From Rutpela maculata (taxonomy: Eukaryota > Arthropoda > Insecta > Coleoptera > Cerambycidae): DNA of 64,000 nucleotides. Shown here piece after piece: positions 1-12,590 of this stretch (position 1 is the first letter of the stretch; each line of letters starts with the position of its first letter). The translations under genes and the position numbers were made by a program. The notes under the pieces were generated by a model that was given only the letters and a program-made list of their open reading frames with translations, ran no database searches and was not told where the DNA came from. The stretch covers positions 90,997,688-91,061,687 of the forward strand of contig OW386287.2 of assembly GCA_936432065.2 (NCBI GenBank). Direction: 5' to 3'.

Positions 1-2005
1 CAAAGCTTTTATTTGTATATTAGTTCATTAGTTAGTTAATGTGTTTGTTAGTAGGTTTAGGCGGATTCTTGCAAGTCAATTTTGAACCACTTATTTCATA
101 GTTATTTGCCAAAGTTTACCTATTTAGTTTTTAAGGATAGGATTTTGCAGAGTGAGAGGGAAATATGCATTTGTTTTCGGTTTATTATAAATATTTAAAA
201 AATCTTAAATGGTATAATCTTTAAAATAGCTTCAAATACTTCCCATTGCTCTAAGGAATACAACCATATACAGTTTTTATCATAAATTTTGCATATAGTT
301 AAATGCCATACTCTAATAATGAAATTAGGAACTATTTTCATTGACAAACTAGGATATTCAATTACAATAGAAATTTACAATAAAAAAAAAATATATAGTT
401 GTATTCTTTAGAACAATAGCAATTATTTAAAACAGTCTTAAGGATTATACTATGTTTGGTTTTTTAATTATTTATAATAAATCGAAAATAAACGCATATT
501 TCCCTCTCACTCTGCAAAATCTTATCCTTAAAATGGAGCAGTATCCGATGGTTACCTATAAAACTGAGTTTTATATCCGTCGGCAAACGTATAAAAACCG
601 TAGCATTATTTTTCTGGGTACTATACTGGTACAGTTGGGGACAATACAATATTTATATTGATTTTTTTTATCTGTAATGATTTTTAGTGAACACCATTAA
701 CGAGTACGCAGAAAGAATTATATAATGCCAATGCAACAGACGCAGACGACTCGTATTATCCGACGGAAAGAGCCACGCGACGGTGCTAGGCCCTAGCCGT
801 AATTTTCAATAATAGGTTTAATTTTTAGTCATGTTTTGAATGTTCGAATTAACTATTTATGGAGTAGGGTTTTGTTCGTAAGCAGTCAGAAAATTAATCC
901 GGTCACAATGCAACTTATTTTGCTACAAAAATAGCTTATAGCTATTTTATAAGTACTAAAATCTGTGTTTAATTTTAATAATAAGAATAATAATAATATT
1001 TGATAAAAAAAATGCACACTCCACATTTTCACATGTATTTTTCTTGAAAACTACTAATAGTAAAAAAGAAAATTCAAATAACAAGTTTCTTCCATCCTGT
1101 ATTTTCATTTATTTTTGATATACTTGGTATCTATTTCGAAAGATAACAATTTTCTCGATTGCTAATATAATTGCTAATTATTGTAAAGAAACATAAGATC
1201 ATATTTTATTTATTATTTCAACTAATTCATCAATTAATTTTGTTCAGTAATGTACAGTGTTCTAATGTATTTTAAAAGATACAATAAAAATTCAACAAAA
1301 AATAGAATAGACAGATAGTGGGGTGCCAGTACTTTTAATCAGATAGTACACGTATATTATATCATACCAACTAATTAAATTTTATATTTATCTAATAGTA
1401 CACCTATTCACTGATTGCGCATATCCCCATTTAAATAATTTGTATTTAAAATGTCCCATAAGAAGAGTATATCTCTGTATAATTCGAAAGTTTCACCCCC
1501 AACCTCTCGTTCCGGTTACCGCCATAACAATACGCACTCAAATGGGTTTGTTCCAAATTTCGTGAAAAAAATACCTATTTTTGGATTGTTTCCGAAGGAA
1601 ATAAAAATTCTGAAATTGCCAATGAAAATTCACTGGAATTGTCAATTTGTACTAAGTTTTAATTATTTTAATTTCTGATTGCAATAATAATTATTGCCAT
1701 GCGCCATGCAACTTTCATTACATTTCATAATTTTTCCACCCATAATAACAGACGCAATAGATCACCTTTTGCGTTTTATAAAATTTAATGTATCACAAGA
1801 ATGCACTTTTCAGAGATCTACGTTAAAAAAGTCCTAAATCGGACCTAAAATACATGCTTTATGATGGTGATTCCAAACAAACGGCGACACACTGCAGAAA
1901 TAGAAATTATTTACATGAGATACAATAAAACCAGGTCAATTACCCGAAAAACGGAACGGATTGATAAACTTCTCCGGCATGTACGCCCAGCATCGTGGCC
2001 ACTAA
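1..2005 (-). repeat. Composite inverted-repeat element, arm A
   Basis: Positions 1-116 are the reverse complement of about 8055-8176, and 531-2005 is the reverse complement of 2066-3540. The arm therefore pairs with arm B directly across a 60-bp loop and with arm C further out. The outer end may lie before the window. A 75-codon ORF (1451-1678) recurs in all three arms, but I see no motif and treat the arm as non-coding. A MITE (131-531) interrupts it. The three-arm structure resembles a foldback element or a rearranged long-TIR element whose internal genes are lost. Confidence 0.8.
131..531. mobile_element. MITE with TTAA ends
   Basis: The left end TTAAGGATAGGATTTTGCAG and the right end (…CTTATCCTTAA) are inverted repeats that extend about 70 bp inward through AT-rich sequence. 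TTAA at both borders suggests a piggyBac-like target site, but the terminal bases differ from the usual CCC start, so this is tentative. Arm C near 8040 lacks the insert, although its site is not a clean empty site. One end of the same MITE is present in arm B at 3540-3587 and stops there at a junction with another repeat. Confidence 0.6.
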
Positions 2006-2065
2006 GGGTACGGACATGCCAAAGAAGTAACGACTCTAGCCGTGCATCTCGGATTTTTAGTCAAT
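2006..2065. repeat. Loop between arms A and B
   Basis: A 60-bp spacer separates the two inverted arms. The same sequence reappears in reverse complement at about 12593-12656, and a diverged form lies at 6506-6560. It is therefore a conserved inner terminus of this repeat and not random spacer. Confidence 0.7.
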
Positions 2066-3587
2066 TAGTGGCCACGATGCTGGGCGTACATGCCGGAGAA
2101 GTTTATCAATCCGTTCCGTTTTTCGGGTAATTGACCTGGTTTTATTGTATCTCATGTAAATAATTTCTATTTCTGCAGTGTGTCGCCGTTTGTTTGAAAT
2201 CACCATCATAAAGCATGTATTTTAGGTCCGATTTAGGACTTTTTTTAACGTAGATCTCTGAAAAGTGCATTCTTGTGATACATTAAATTTTATAAAACGT
2301 AAAAGGTGATCTATTGCGTTTGTTATTGTGGGTGGAAAATTATGAAATTTAATGAAAGTTGCATGGCGCATGGCAATAATTATTATTGCAATCAGAAATT
2401 AAAATAATTAAAACTTAGTACAAATTGACAATTACAGTGAATTTTCATTGACAATTTCAGAATTTTTATTTCCTTCGGAAACAATCCAAAAATAGGTATT
2501 TTTTTCACGAAATTTGGAACAAACCCATTTGAGTGCGTATTGTTATGTCGGTAACCGGAACGAGAGGTTGGGGGTGAAACTATGGAATTATACAGAGATA
2601 TACTCTTCTTGTGGGACATTTTAAATACAAATTATTTAAATGGGGATATGCGCAATCAGTGAATAGGTGTACTATTAGATAAATATAAAATTTAATTAGT
2701 TGGTATGATATAATATACCTGTACTATCCGATTAAAAGTACTGGCACCTCACTATCTATCTATTCTATTTTTTGTTGAATTTTTATTGTATCTTTTAAAA
2801 TACATTAGAACACTGTACATTACTGAACAAAATTAATTGATGAATTAGTTGAAATAATAAGAAATAAAATATGATCTTATGTTTCTTTACAATAATTAGC
2901 AATTATATTAGCAATCGAGAAAATTGTTATCTTTCGAAATAGATACCAAGTATATCAAAAATAAATGAAAATACAGGATGAAAGAAACTTGTTATTTGAA
3001 TTTTCTTTTTTACTATTAGTAGTTTTCAAGAAAAATACATGTGAAAATGTGGAGTGTGCATTTTTTTTATCAATATTATTATTATTCTTATTATTAAAAT
3101 TAAACACAGATTTTAGTACTTATAAAATAGCTATAAGCTATTTTTGTAGCAAAATAAGTTGCATTGTGACCGGATTCATTTTCTGACTGCTTACGAACAA
3201 AACCCTACTCCATAAATAGTTAATTCGAACATTGAAAACATGACTAAAAATTAAACCCATTATTAAAAATTACGGCTAGGGCCTAGCACCGTCGCGTGGC
3301 TCTTTCCGTCGGATAATACGAGTCGTCTGCGTCTGTTGCATTGGTATTATATAATTCTTTCTGCGTACTCGTTAATGGTGTTCACTAAAAATCATTACAG
3401 ATAAAAAAAATCAATATAAATATTGTATTGTCCCCAACTGTACCAGTATAGTACCCAGAAAAATAATGCTACGGTTTTTATACGTTTGCCGACGGATATA
3501 AAACTCAGTTTTATAGGTAACAGTCGGATACTGCTCCATTTTAAGGATAAGATTTTGCAGAGTGAGAGGAAAATATGCGTTTATTTC
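2066..3587 (+). repeat. Composite inverted-repeat element, arm B
   Basis: This arm mirrors arm A base for base with scattered differences; paired coordinates sum to about 4071. It holds the reverse copy of the 75-codon ORF (2392-2619) and ends inside the terminal sequence of the TTAA MITE, at a junction with the 3.6-6.5 kb module. A near-perfect 1.5-kb inverted repeat with a 60-bp loop would form a very large cruciform or hairpin RNA. Confidence 0.8.
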
Positions 3588-4249
3588 TACATACAAAATG
3601 TTTTCGTTGTGAGAGACTTGGATGGAAAATCTGGATGTGGAAGTAAGGATTCCTTGGGCAGCGGTTTTTCCACTCCCTATACTCAAAACATGCCGGTTGT
3701 GGTGCTGTTTATGGCGTTTGTCCCACAACGCTGGAGCATTGATTGATTCGTCCTTTTTATTCATTTTCACTTTTTCACAAAATAAAAATAAAAAGATATT
3801 CAATATATATCGTACACACATTCCTGCGTGATGGTTATACACTGTACGGCGAATCTAGACAAACGTAGTGTGTACTGGCGAAACCTCAACCCCTCACAGT
3901 TCTTCAAAATTAATCCGCATGTGTACCATGAATAGAAACACTGGGGGGAATTGTCGTTGAAATTAAAATACGGCACACGGCACGTATTCAATGCTGAAAA
4001 AGCCGTACTATATTTGTATTGCTACTTTTTCAATTTAATAGCTATATTAATTATATACCAATAATTATAGTTGCTAAATACGCCACTGTCAGGGCCGTCG
4101 ACAGCTTTACCGAGCCCCGGGGCTGCTTATTATTGAGGGCCCCTTCCCTCTTTCAAGGTTTTGTTGTTTTATTTTTCTGTTTTTAATTTATTAAAAAACT
4201 ACCACAGTATTTAATTGTTACAGATTTTTATTGAATTGAAATATTTATA

Positions 4250-5735
4250 CAGTGACGTAGCCAGGATTTTTATTCGGGGGGGGGGGGGTCCGAACGTTTT
4301 GAAGGTATTACTCAGATACGAATAGAGTAATTGAGTCAAGCGCGGATCTAGAAATATCAATAATTTTTTTCTCGTCTGTGGCGCATGGGACCCGTACGAA
4401 ATATGGGAAATAACATCTCGAGAAGCACTTCTCTAACGACCCCTAAAAAATTTTGAAAAAGCAGTTTGCGAAATTTTTTTTCAAAATTCGATTATGTGAT
4501 TTACAATTTAACAAATCACAAAATTTCAATTCGTTGTATCTCAGTTAGTAATGAAAATATTTTCATAAACTTCAGAACGTGTTGCTGTATTTTTATGAAA
4601 AGTAAAATGTATATGACAAAAAAAAACAATTTTAAACAGGAGTCCCTTCGCACTTTTAAAGTCCCTGCAGTTGATTTAAATTTTCTAGGTGTCGCGACGA
4701 CTAGTTAGTTGAAGACGTTGAAATTCTATCACTTTGAAAAAATGCTAATTGCTCCATCTATAAGCCCCTTTTTATATAATTAAAATATCTCCATTTTTTT
4801 AAGTAAAAAAACCTTTTTTTTTAAGTTCTGTTGAAAGCCGAAATTATTTCAAATATAATAATAATCGAATCGAATCACAGCAATCGAAAACAAGTGGTCA
4901 AAATATTGAGAGAAAATCTGGGGAAAGTAACAACTCATATAGGTGTACCACAAGGTAGCATAGTGAGACCTTTGCTGTTCATCATGTACGTGAATTAACT
5001 CAATAATGTCATACTAGATGGTAAAAGTTGTGATCTAACTAGCTATGCAGTAGATGGCAAACATTTTGAAGAGTGCATCTGATATGAGAAGGCTCATTTT
5101 AACTGCAGAAGAACTAACTATAGCAAACTATTAGTTTCTAATTAATAAACTAGCAACATGGAGCCATGTACAACTGTATAAAGATATATCTATAATAATG
5201 TCACATATTGAAAAGAGAAAAGCGTTGTTTTTTATTGAGAGGGGCGCTAATTTTGATTCCACACTTAGGCGACTAAGCATGTAGGAAGAAACAATTTTCT
5301 TTACTTTATATACCTTGTTATTTTATTTATTATTTTGAAAAAGATATAATTGAGGAAACTCTGGAACGCTTCATTATGAAAAGGAATTAGGTTTATACAA
5401 TCACATCACATCCGTCATACTTATATGCAGCAGGTTACTTGAGATTAAATCAGATTCAGATTGCGCTAGATTGTGTGGCTTCAAATCCTCACACTGTTGG
5501 CTTATCTGCCCTATCCATATGGCTGCAATAAAATTGCAAGAAACCACGATTTACAACGGGGTTGGCTGGAATAGAAATTTGAAATCAGCCAGAAAAATTT
5601 TCAATAAAAACCGAAAATGAAATTAATTTGTTAATTTTAAATAACATGCCTGCCAATTATTTAAATGTCAATTAATTTCGGGGGGGGGGGGGGGGGGTCC
5701 GGACCCCCTGGACCCCTCCCCTGGCTACGTCACTG
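4250..5735 (+). mobile_element. TIR element inserted in hAT MITE
   Basis: Inverted ends CAGTGACGTAGCCAGG and CCTGGCTACGTCACTG flank 1486 bp. ATTTATA is duplicated at both borders (4243-4249, 5736-5742), and the paralogous site at about 11815 carries one ATTTATA and no insert. Left minus right therefore gives an exact 7-bp duplication. G homopolymers lie just inside both ends. The cargo includes a decayed reverse transcriptase fragment, so this is a nonautonomous element that captured or was invaded by a LINE. The superfamily is not decided; 7 bp is unusual for hAT. Confidence 0.85.
4876..5085 (+). pseudogene. Non-LTR reverse transcriptase fragment
   Basis: About 70 codons stay in one frame. 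They read NRKQVV, then THIGVPQGSIV with RPLLFIMYVN, then a decayed active-site box SYAVDGKHF in place of the usual SYADDT. GVPQGS(I/V)xGPLLF is the conserved fingers/palm motif of non-LTR reverse transcriptases. A stop follows YVN, and the second catalytic Asp pair is altered, so the fragment cannot be functional. It is cargo of the TIR element 4250-5735. The clade cannot be read from so short a piece. Confidence 0.75.
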
Positions 5736-6479
5736 ATTTATATAATTTTTTTGAGAATCGCCAAATGTGCACAACTGAATGGCCTAGCCTATATGACGTA
5801 ATATAGCCGTAGTCCCGGGCCCCCTGCCTCCCCCTGTCGACGGTCCTGCCCACTGTCCCTACTTCTGGTGTAGATATATAGCCATAGGCAAAAAAATTAT
5901 TCATAGAAATATTTACTAAAATCATGTAGGTAACATATAAAATAAACATATAAAAATAATTTTAAGATACGAGCTTGTATATATATTAATTATAAAGCAA
6001 TAATTAAGGTTGTTAGCTATAACTTAAAACAAATATCCATAGAAATATTTATTCAAAATATGATAAATATTCGCGACCCGCGTAGTCTACCTCTCTACCA
6101 CCATGTAAAAACAAACTATTTTGTTTCGACGTGAACATGCTAGTTGACTTCGGATATAAACAGCTCTGGTAACATCCTCGACATGTGCGGTCACATTTAA
6201 ATGTACAGGTTTGTTTTACAAATTGATGAATTCGATACACGGACTCAAATTGTGGCCTGAACTTCTAGATGCGAGGATGCGAGGATCTGCGTACCTCACA
6301 CCAAATGTATACAATTATGAATGGCCAGTGAAGTGCAATGACCGCGGTGATTCCCGTGTGAACTGCTAGGATGAACTGCTGCAAGTATCTTTGGCATGCG
6401 CTATCCCATTTAAATGTACAGGTTTGTTTTACAAATTGACGGCGGCTGTAGTAGTGAACAACTCATTTAACTATTAAGA

Positions 6480-6526
6480 TTCTTCGACATGTTCGTACCC
6501 TAAGGGTACGGACATGTCGAAGAAGT
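6480..6526. repeat. Junction palindrome
   Basis: An almost perfect palindrome (one mismatch pair) of about 46 bp is centred on CCCTAAGGG, at the join between module M copy 1 and arm C. At the equivalent place in module M copy 2 (12573-12600) only the left half is present, so the palindrome marks a rearrangement border. Confidence 0.7.
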
Positions 6527-8176
6527 CACGACTCTATCCGTGCATCTCGGAGTTTTAGCCAATTAAGTGCTACGACGCTGGGTGGACATACCGGAGAAGT
6601 TTATCAATCCGTTCCGTTTTTCGGGGGAATTGACCTGCTTTTATTGTATCGCATGTAAATCATTTCTATTTCTGCAGTGTGTCGCCGTTTGTTTGGAATC
6701 ACCACCATAAAACATGTATTTTAGGTCCGATTTAGGACTTTTTTTTAACGTAGATCTCTGAAAAGTGCATTCTTGTGATACATCAAATTTTATAAAACGC
6801 AAAAGGTCGACCTATTGCGTTTGTTATTGTGGGTGGAAAATTATGAAATGTAAGGAAAGTTGCATGGCGCATGGCAATAATTATTATTGCAATCAGAAAT
6901 TAAAATAATTAAAACTTAATACAAATTGACAATTACAGTGGATTTTCATTGGCAATTTCAGAATTTTTATTTCCTTCGGAAAAAATCCAAAAATAGGTAT
7001 TTTTTTCACGAAATTTGGAACAAACCCATTTAAGTGCGTATTGTTATGGCGGAAACCAGAACGAGAGGTTGGGGGTGAAACTTTCGAATTATACAGAAAT
7101 ATGCCCTTCTTATGGGACATTTCAAATACAAATTATTTAAATGAGGATATGCGCAATCAGTGAATAGGTGTACTATTAGATAAATATAAAATTTAATTAG
7201 TTGGCATGATTTAATATACGTGTACTATCCGATTAAAAAGTACTGGCACCCCACTATCTGTCTATTCTATTTTTTGTTGAATTTTTATTGTATCTTTTAA
7301 AATACATTAGGAGAACACTGTACATTACTGAACAAAATTAATTGATGAATTAGTTTGAAATAATAAGAAATAAAATATGATCTCATGTTTCTTTACAATA
7401 ATTAGCAATTATATTAGCAATCGAGAAAATTGTTATCTTTCGAAATAGATACCAAGTATATCAAAAATAAATGAAAATACAGGATGGAAGAAACTTGTTA
7501 TTTGAATTTTCTTTTTTACTATTAGTAGTTTTCGAGAAAAATACATGTGAAAATGTGGAGTGTGCATTTTTTTATCAACTATTATTATTATTCTTATTAT
7601 TAAAATTAAACACAGATTTTAGTACTTATAAAATAGCTATAAGCTATTTTTGTAGCAAAATAAGTTACATTGTGACCGGATTAATTTTCTGGTTGCTTAC
7701 GAACAAAACTACTCCATAAATAGTTAATTCGAACATTCAAAACATGACTAAAAATTAAACCCATTATTGAAAATTACGGCTAGGGCCTAGCACCGTCGCG
7801 TGGCTCTTTCCTTCGCGTGGCTCTTTCCGTCGGATAATACGAGTCGTCTGCGTCTGTATATAATTCTTTCTGCGTACTCGTTAATGTAATTTGGTGTTCA
7901 CTAAAAATCATTACACATAAAAAAAATTCAATATAAATATTGTATTGTCCCCAACTGTACCAGTATAGTAACCAGAAAAGTAATGCTTCGGTTTTTATAC
8001 GTTTGCCGACGGATATAAAACTCAAGTTTATAGGTATCCGTCGGATACTGCTTAGTTATAAACTTTGGCAAATAACTATGAAATGAGTGGTTCAAAATTG
8101 ACTTGCAAGAATCAGCCTAAACCTACTAACAAACACATTAACTAACTAATGAACTAATATTCAAATAAAAGCCTTG
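6527..8176 (+). repeat. Composite inverted-repeat element, arm C
   Basis: This third copy is in the same orientation as arm B, with more differences (for example a duplicated CGCGTGGCTCTTTCC near 7797). It extends beyond arm B to the outer terminus near 8176, which pairs with 1-116. The 75-codon ORF recurs at 6893-7120 on the minus strand. Arms A and C make the outer pair and arms A and B the inner pair. Confidence 0.8.
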
Positions 8177-8274
8177 TAAAAAGAACATTCGTATTATTAA
8201 ACACATTGATGCAACATTTTGTATCGCATCTAGGAACGGCCCTGCATACATATAATTTGTTACATTACTTCCAC

Positions 8275-8935
8275 TTCACTACGTGGATGTGGAAGTAAAA
8301 CGAATAATGAATTCAATTGTTATTTATTTCAGATATAATAACATGTTTCTGAAAATAGACAACTGTGGTGGTGAATCTTGTCGGGCCCTGACTGAAACTG
8401 ACCTCGTCAATGTTGGCTCCAGCAAACTGTGCCGGGACCCAACGGTCCGCCTGACAAACTTCAAAGCGTACCGACAAAAGGTTAATTGGTTGGTTGGTTG
8501 GTTCGATCTTCTGTAGACCTCTTTTTCTTGGGCCTGAGTTAATAAAAGGGGTCTACAGACCACCAAACCAACCACAACCTTCTCGGTACACTTTGAAACT
8601 TGCTATGACAACTCGCAAAAGTAAGCTGGTTTGCTGGAGTTCCAGCGTCTTCAAGGCGTACCGACATTGTTGGCTCCAGCAGTTTTACGAGTTTGCATGG
8701 CAAACTTCAAAGTGTACCGAAAAGGTCGGTTGGTTGGTTGGTTGGTTGGTCGGTTAGTTGGTTGGATCGTCTGTATAAACCTTTAGGGGGGTTCTACAGA
8801 CGACCCAACTATCGGGAGCCAACATTGTCGGCATGCTTTGAACTCATTTGTAAAAGTGAACTGGTCTGCTGGAATTCCAAAAAGCGTACAATATTGGCTC
8901 CCGATAATTGGGTCGTCTGTAGACCTCTTTTCCAT
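8275..8935. repeat. GGTT-rich nested foldback cluster
   Basis: Hairpin motif ACTTCCAC…GTGGAAGT starts the block at about 8272-8296. Two runs of (GGTT)n (8480-8502, 8728-8765) follow, and the phrase TTGGCTCCAGCA occurs twice. The segments 8801-8835 and 8888-8921 are inverted repeats of each other, the latter reading GGCTCCCGATAATTGGGTCG. ORFs of 77-104 codons are low-complexity products of the tetranucleotide. It looks like several short foldback MITEs in tandem. Confidence 0.6.
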
Positions 8936-10552
8936 TCAATATACATATGTATTCTATGTAACGTAACAATTTTGGTTACATTTTATAATTATACCTACTC
9001 GTATTAAAAATTATATATTTATTTTTTATTTAATTTACTTATATTTAATTTTCAGAAATATCAGGATCTGAAAGAGAAGTAAATAAATGTTGCATAAATG
9101 CGATATAATTTTATGTAGAGTCCTGTACGTCCGTTTAAAGTAATTATCAATATCTGAAGTTTTTATTGCCGTAATCCTTCCGGGTAAAGTTTTCGTAAAA
9201 TATACTCGGCACTTTTCTAAATTGACCGGCAGACGCACCCGGTGGACAAAGCACGAAGCTGATTACCTATGTTTTTCAAAATAGCCAATCAAATAATGTT
9301 TAGGTATTGCTTACCGGTGCGATCCACCCGTGAATTTAGAAATCTGCCTACTTTGTTACAGTGCAGACCACGCCCACAACCGTGTTAAAGTAAATTATAC
9401 GCGGCCACAGTGCCGTCTTGTAATCTATACCCGGCCGCTAAAATAAATATAATTTTTACAGTGTTAAGTTACACCTACTTCTATCAGTGAGTGAGTGTTG
9501 ATAAATTCACAATAATGGACGACATCGAAAAGAAATTGTTAGCAATCAATGACATTTAATGCGAATTTTCGGATGAAATATTTGTTAATGACAGAGGTTT
9601 TAAGATGTTAGGGCGAACGAAATAAAATCTTGAACGGTTTGAAAGTGACTATAGTGCATTTTGCGATCATTGTAATTTTTATACACTTTATATTATGTCG
9701 CGTTATTGTGCTTTATTACAGGTAACCCACTAAACAAGATATTATTACTTTAATATAACATCAACGTTGTCAGAAAGTATTTTGTCATACTATTAAATGT
9801 TACGTAATGTAACCAACATTACGTAAATATTTGTTTAATATTTCGAAATGTAACATTTCTCTGTTACGTTGTTGTAATATAAATATCATATTGCAAGAGA
9901 ACATTACAAATGTTACTTCCATTTAACATTGCATAACATTACGGATACATTCTTTGTTTGCTGGGAACTTATGTTCATAATAATCGTCACATACATGTGG
10001 CTGAAGCGTACAGCATCTTGAAAATGAATAATGAAACGAAACTAATTTTCTTAAATTACTTTGAAGAGAGCATAATACTGCCAAAAATTTTCATGATATG
10101 AAGTTATTCAACGAAGCCTAAGAAAACGCCTTTCAAAAAATATTACCGCAAATATGCCCAATGCTAAAGTTAAAATAAATTTTGTTACTTTAGGTACTCA
10201 TTTTGTCAACTTTTACCTTTAAATTTATGTTACCTGCATTTTGATTAAAGTAAAAACTTTATCTTAAACACGCACTTTCATTAATGAAATATTAAGTACA
10301 TAAACAAAGCAGAATGTACAACTGATATCGTGAATCGAGATACACATAGGCAATAGACCCTTGTGTACGTTTTATTAAAATCTCTATACACAGATATATT
10401 TTCCAGTTAACCTATAGGGGCTAGCCATAGGCGTGGTGGTGTACACTGACAAGGAATATTTTTTTTTTGCAAAAACGCTTCCGTCGTAATATCTACGGCG
10501 TCGGTATCTACTTACTACACTTTACTTGTTGATTCAGATTGTCTTCCTAGTT
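8936..10552. other. No convincing gene; short hairpin-rich tract
   Basis: At 9515 an ATG opens a short frame (MDDIEKKLLAIND), followed by an in-frame stop and further readable codons. It could be a decayed first exon, but no family is recognised. From 9780 to 9960 the words ACATTACGTAA and TGTTAC recur on both strands, as in a small MITE. Nothing else is supported. Confidence 0.35.
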
Positions 10553-11245
10553 TTATTTCCACATCCAGTGGAAGTACAGTAACGACAAAAAACATTTTGA
10601 ATATTTTTACTGTTCAAATAGGCTTAGAATGTCATGAAGCGTCGAAATTTTAAGTTTGACCGAAAAAAAAATTTCTGTTTGCCTGTCTGTAACTTTTTGT
10701 GCGCACGATTACTCTGGAACGTTTAAGATATTGACTTGAAATTTGGTACACGTATGTATTTTAACGTGATCTGGAATTAGATTATATTTTCCTCTTATTC
10801 TGTTGAGGTTTTTGGTAAATAAGGGTAAATGGGTGTAAACAGATAAATCTAGCAGATATGAGTTCATAAAATTGGTATTGGTATTTAGTGGTGATATTTA
10901 GTATTAGTATTTATACAAGAGAAGCTATAAAAGGTCTCGAAACATTTTTTGGCATTAGCCACCACCATTACCACCCCCACACCGTTATTAAAGGGGGTGA
11001 AAAAAATTGTGATTTAGTGTGTGTGGGTGTGTACAAGAATCAAAAACCTCAAAATATTTTTTTTACTTCATCCACTCCCACACTACTACCGATGTGGGAT
11101 ACTGTTTTATGAGTTCTTGGGGTAAATGATTTCAAATATTACATTATTAAAGTTCCATAAGTAATTATTTCCACATACAAAATGTTTTCGTTGTGAGAGA
11201 CTTGGATGGAAAATCTGGATGTGGAAGTAATGATTCCTTGGGCAG
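10553..11245 (+). mobile_element. Hairpin-start repeat family, copy 1
   Basis: This family has six fairly full copies in the window. The start is a hairpin TTCCAC-ATCCA-GTGGAA followed by AGTAACGACAAAAA. A conserved core reads TTTGTGCGCACG, TTACTCTGGAAC and TTGACTTGAAATTTGG, then a tract rich in CCACCCCCA. The end TCTGGATGTGGAAGTA is the inverse of the start, followed by GATTCCTTGGGCAG. It encodes no protein and is probably nonautonomous. In this copy the right end runs into module M. Confidence 0.7.
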
Positions 11246-12590
11246 CGGTTTTTCCACTCCCTACTCAAAATATGCCGGTTGTGGTGCTGTTTATGGCGTT
11301 TCTCCCACAACGCTGGAGCATTGATTGATTCGTCCTTTTTATTCATTTTCACTTTTTCACAAAATAAAAATAAAAAGATATTCAGTATATATCGTACACA
11401 CATTCCTGCGTGATGGTTATACACTGTACGGCGAATCTAGACAAACGTAGTGTGTACTGGCTAAACCTCAACCCCTCACAGTTCTTCAAAATTAATCCGC
11501 ATATGTACCATCAATAGAAACACTGGTGGGAATTGTTGAAAGTAAAATACGGCACACGGCACGGATTCAATGCTGGAAAAGCCGTACTATATTTGTATTG
11601 CTACTTTTTCAATTTAATAGCTATTTTAATTATATACCAATAATTATAGTTGCTAAATACCCCACTGTCGGGGCCGTCGACAGCTTTACCGAGCCCCGGG
11701 GCTGCTTATTATTGAGGGCCCCTTCCCTCTTTCAAGGTTTTGTCGTTTCATCTTTCTGTTTTTAATTTATTAAAAAACTACCACAGTATTTAATTGTTAC
11801 AGATTTTTATTGAATTGAAATATTTATATAATTTTTTTGAGAATTGCCAAATGTGCACAACTGAATGGCCTAGCCTATATGACGTAATATAGCCATAGTC
11901 TTGGGCGCCCTGCCCCCCCCCCCCCCCCCTGTCGGCGGTTCTGCCCACTGTCCCTACTTCTGGTGTAGATATATAGCCATAGGCAAAAAAATGATTCATA
12001 GAAATATTTACTAAAATCATGTAGGTAACATATAAAATAAACATATAAAAATAATTTTAAGATACGAGCTTGTATATATGTTAATTATAAAGCAATAATT
12101 AAGGTTGTTAGCTATAACTTAAAACAAATATCCATAGAAATATTTATTCAAAATATGATAAATATTCGCGACCCGCGTAGTCTACCTCTCTACCACCAAG
12201 TAAAAACAAACTATTTTGTTTCGACGTGGACATGCTAGTTGACTTCGGATATAAACAGCTCTGGTAACATCCTCGACATGTGCGGTCACATTTAAATGTA
12301 CAGGTTTGTTTTACAAATTGATGAATTCGATGCACAGAATCAAATTGTGGCCTAAACTTCTAGATGCGAGGATGCGAGGATCTGCGTACCTCACACCAAA
12401 TATATAAAATTATGAATGGCCAGTGAAGTGCAATGACCGCGGTGATTCCCGTGTGAACTGCTAGGATGAACTGCTGCAAGTATCTTCGGCATGCGCTATC
12501 CCATTTAAATGTACAGGTTTGTTTTACAAATTGACGGCGGCTGTAGTAGTGAACTACTCATTTAACTATTAAGATTCTTCGACATGTTCG
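11170..12590 (+). repeat. Module M, copy 2
   Basis: Direct repeat of 3588-6480 without the 1486-bp insertion. It holds the intact hAT MITE (11669-11943) and ends at 12573-12600 with half of the junction palindrome, then the inverse of the arm A/B loop, then the long-TIR transposon at 12660. ORFs such as 11107-11424 and 11790-12044 are shared with copy 1 and have no motif. Confidence 0.8.
11669..11943. mobile_element. hAT-type MITE, copy 2
   Basis: A 275-bp element with inverted ends (CGGGGCCGTCGACAG at left, CTGTCGGCGGTTCTG at right) and a perfect 8-bp duplication CCCACTGT (11661-11668 and 11944-11951). It includes a C18-type homopolymer near the right end. The perfect duplication confirms the boundaries inferred for copy 1. 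Confidence 0.85.

Larger units (their letters stand above)
4090..5848. mobile_element. hAT-type nonautonomous element, copy 1
   Basis: Ends CAGGGCCGTCGACAG and CTGTCGACGGTCCTG are inverted repeats. Flanking 8-mers GCCACTGT (4082-4089) and CCCACTGT (5849-5856) match 7 of 8, in keeping with the 8-bp target duplication of hAT transposons. Without the nested 1486-bp insert the element is about 273 bp, the size of copy 2 at 11669-11943. It encodes nothing. Confidence 0.8.
3588..6480 (+). repeat. Module M, copy 1 (with nested insertion)
   Basis: This is a direct repeat of 11170-12590. It starts in the terminal sequence of the hairpin-start family (see 10553-11245), then runs through non-coding sequence and the hAT-type MITE 4090-5848. 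It differs from copy 2 mainly by the 1486-bp insertion at 4250-5735. No gene is visible outside the nested RT fragment. ORFs of 60-143 codons here are repeated passively with the DNA. Confidence 0.8.

Noticed and set aside
1451..1678. A 75-codon ORF kept in all three arms (also 2392-2619, 6893-7120) could be a small protein
   Set aside because: The arms are 90-97% identical at DNA level, so the ORF is carried along. There is no motif, and the differences include several replacements. A synonymous/nonsynonymous test on more copies would be decisive.
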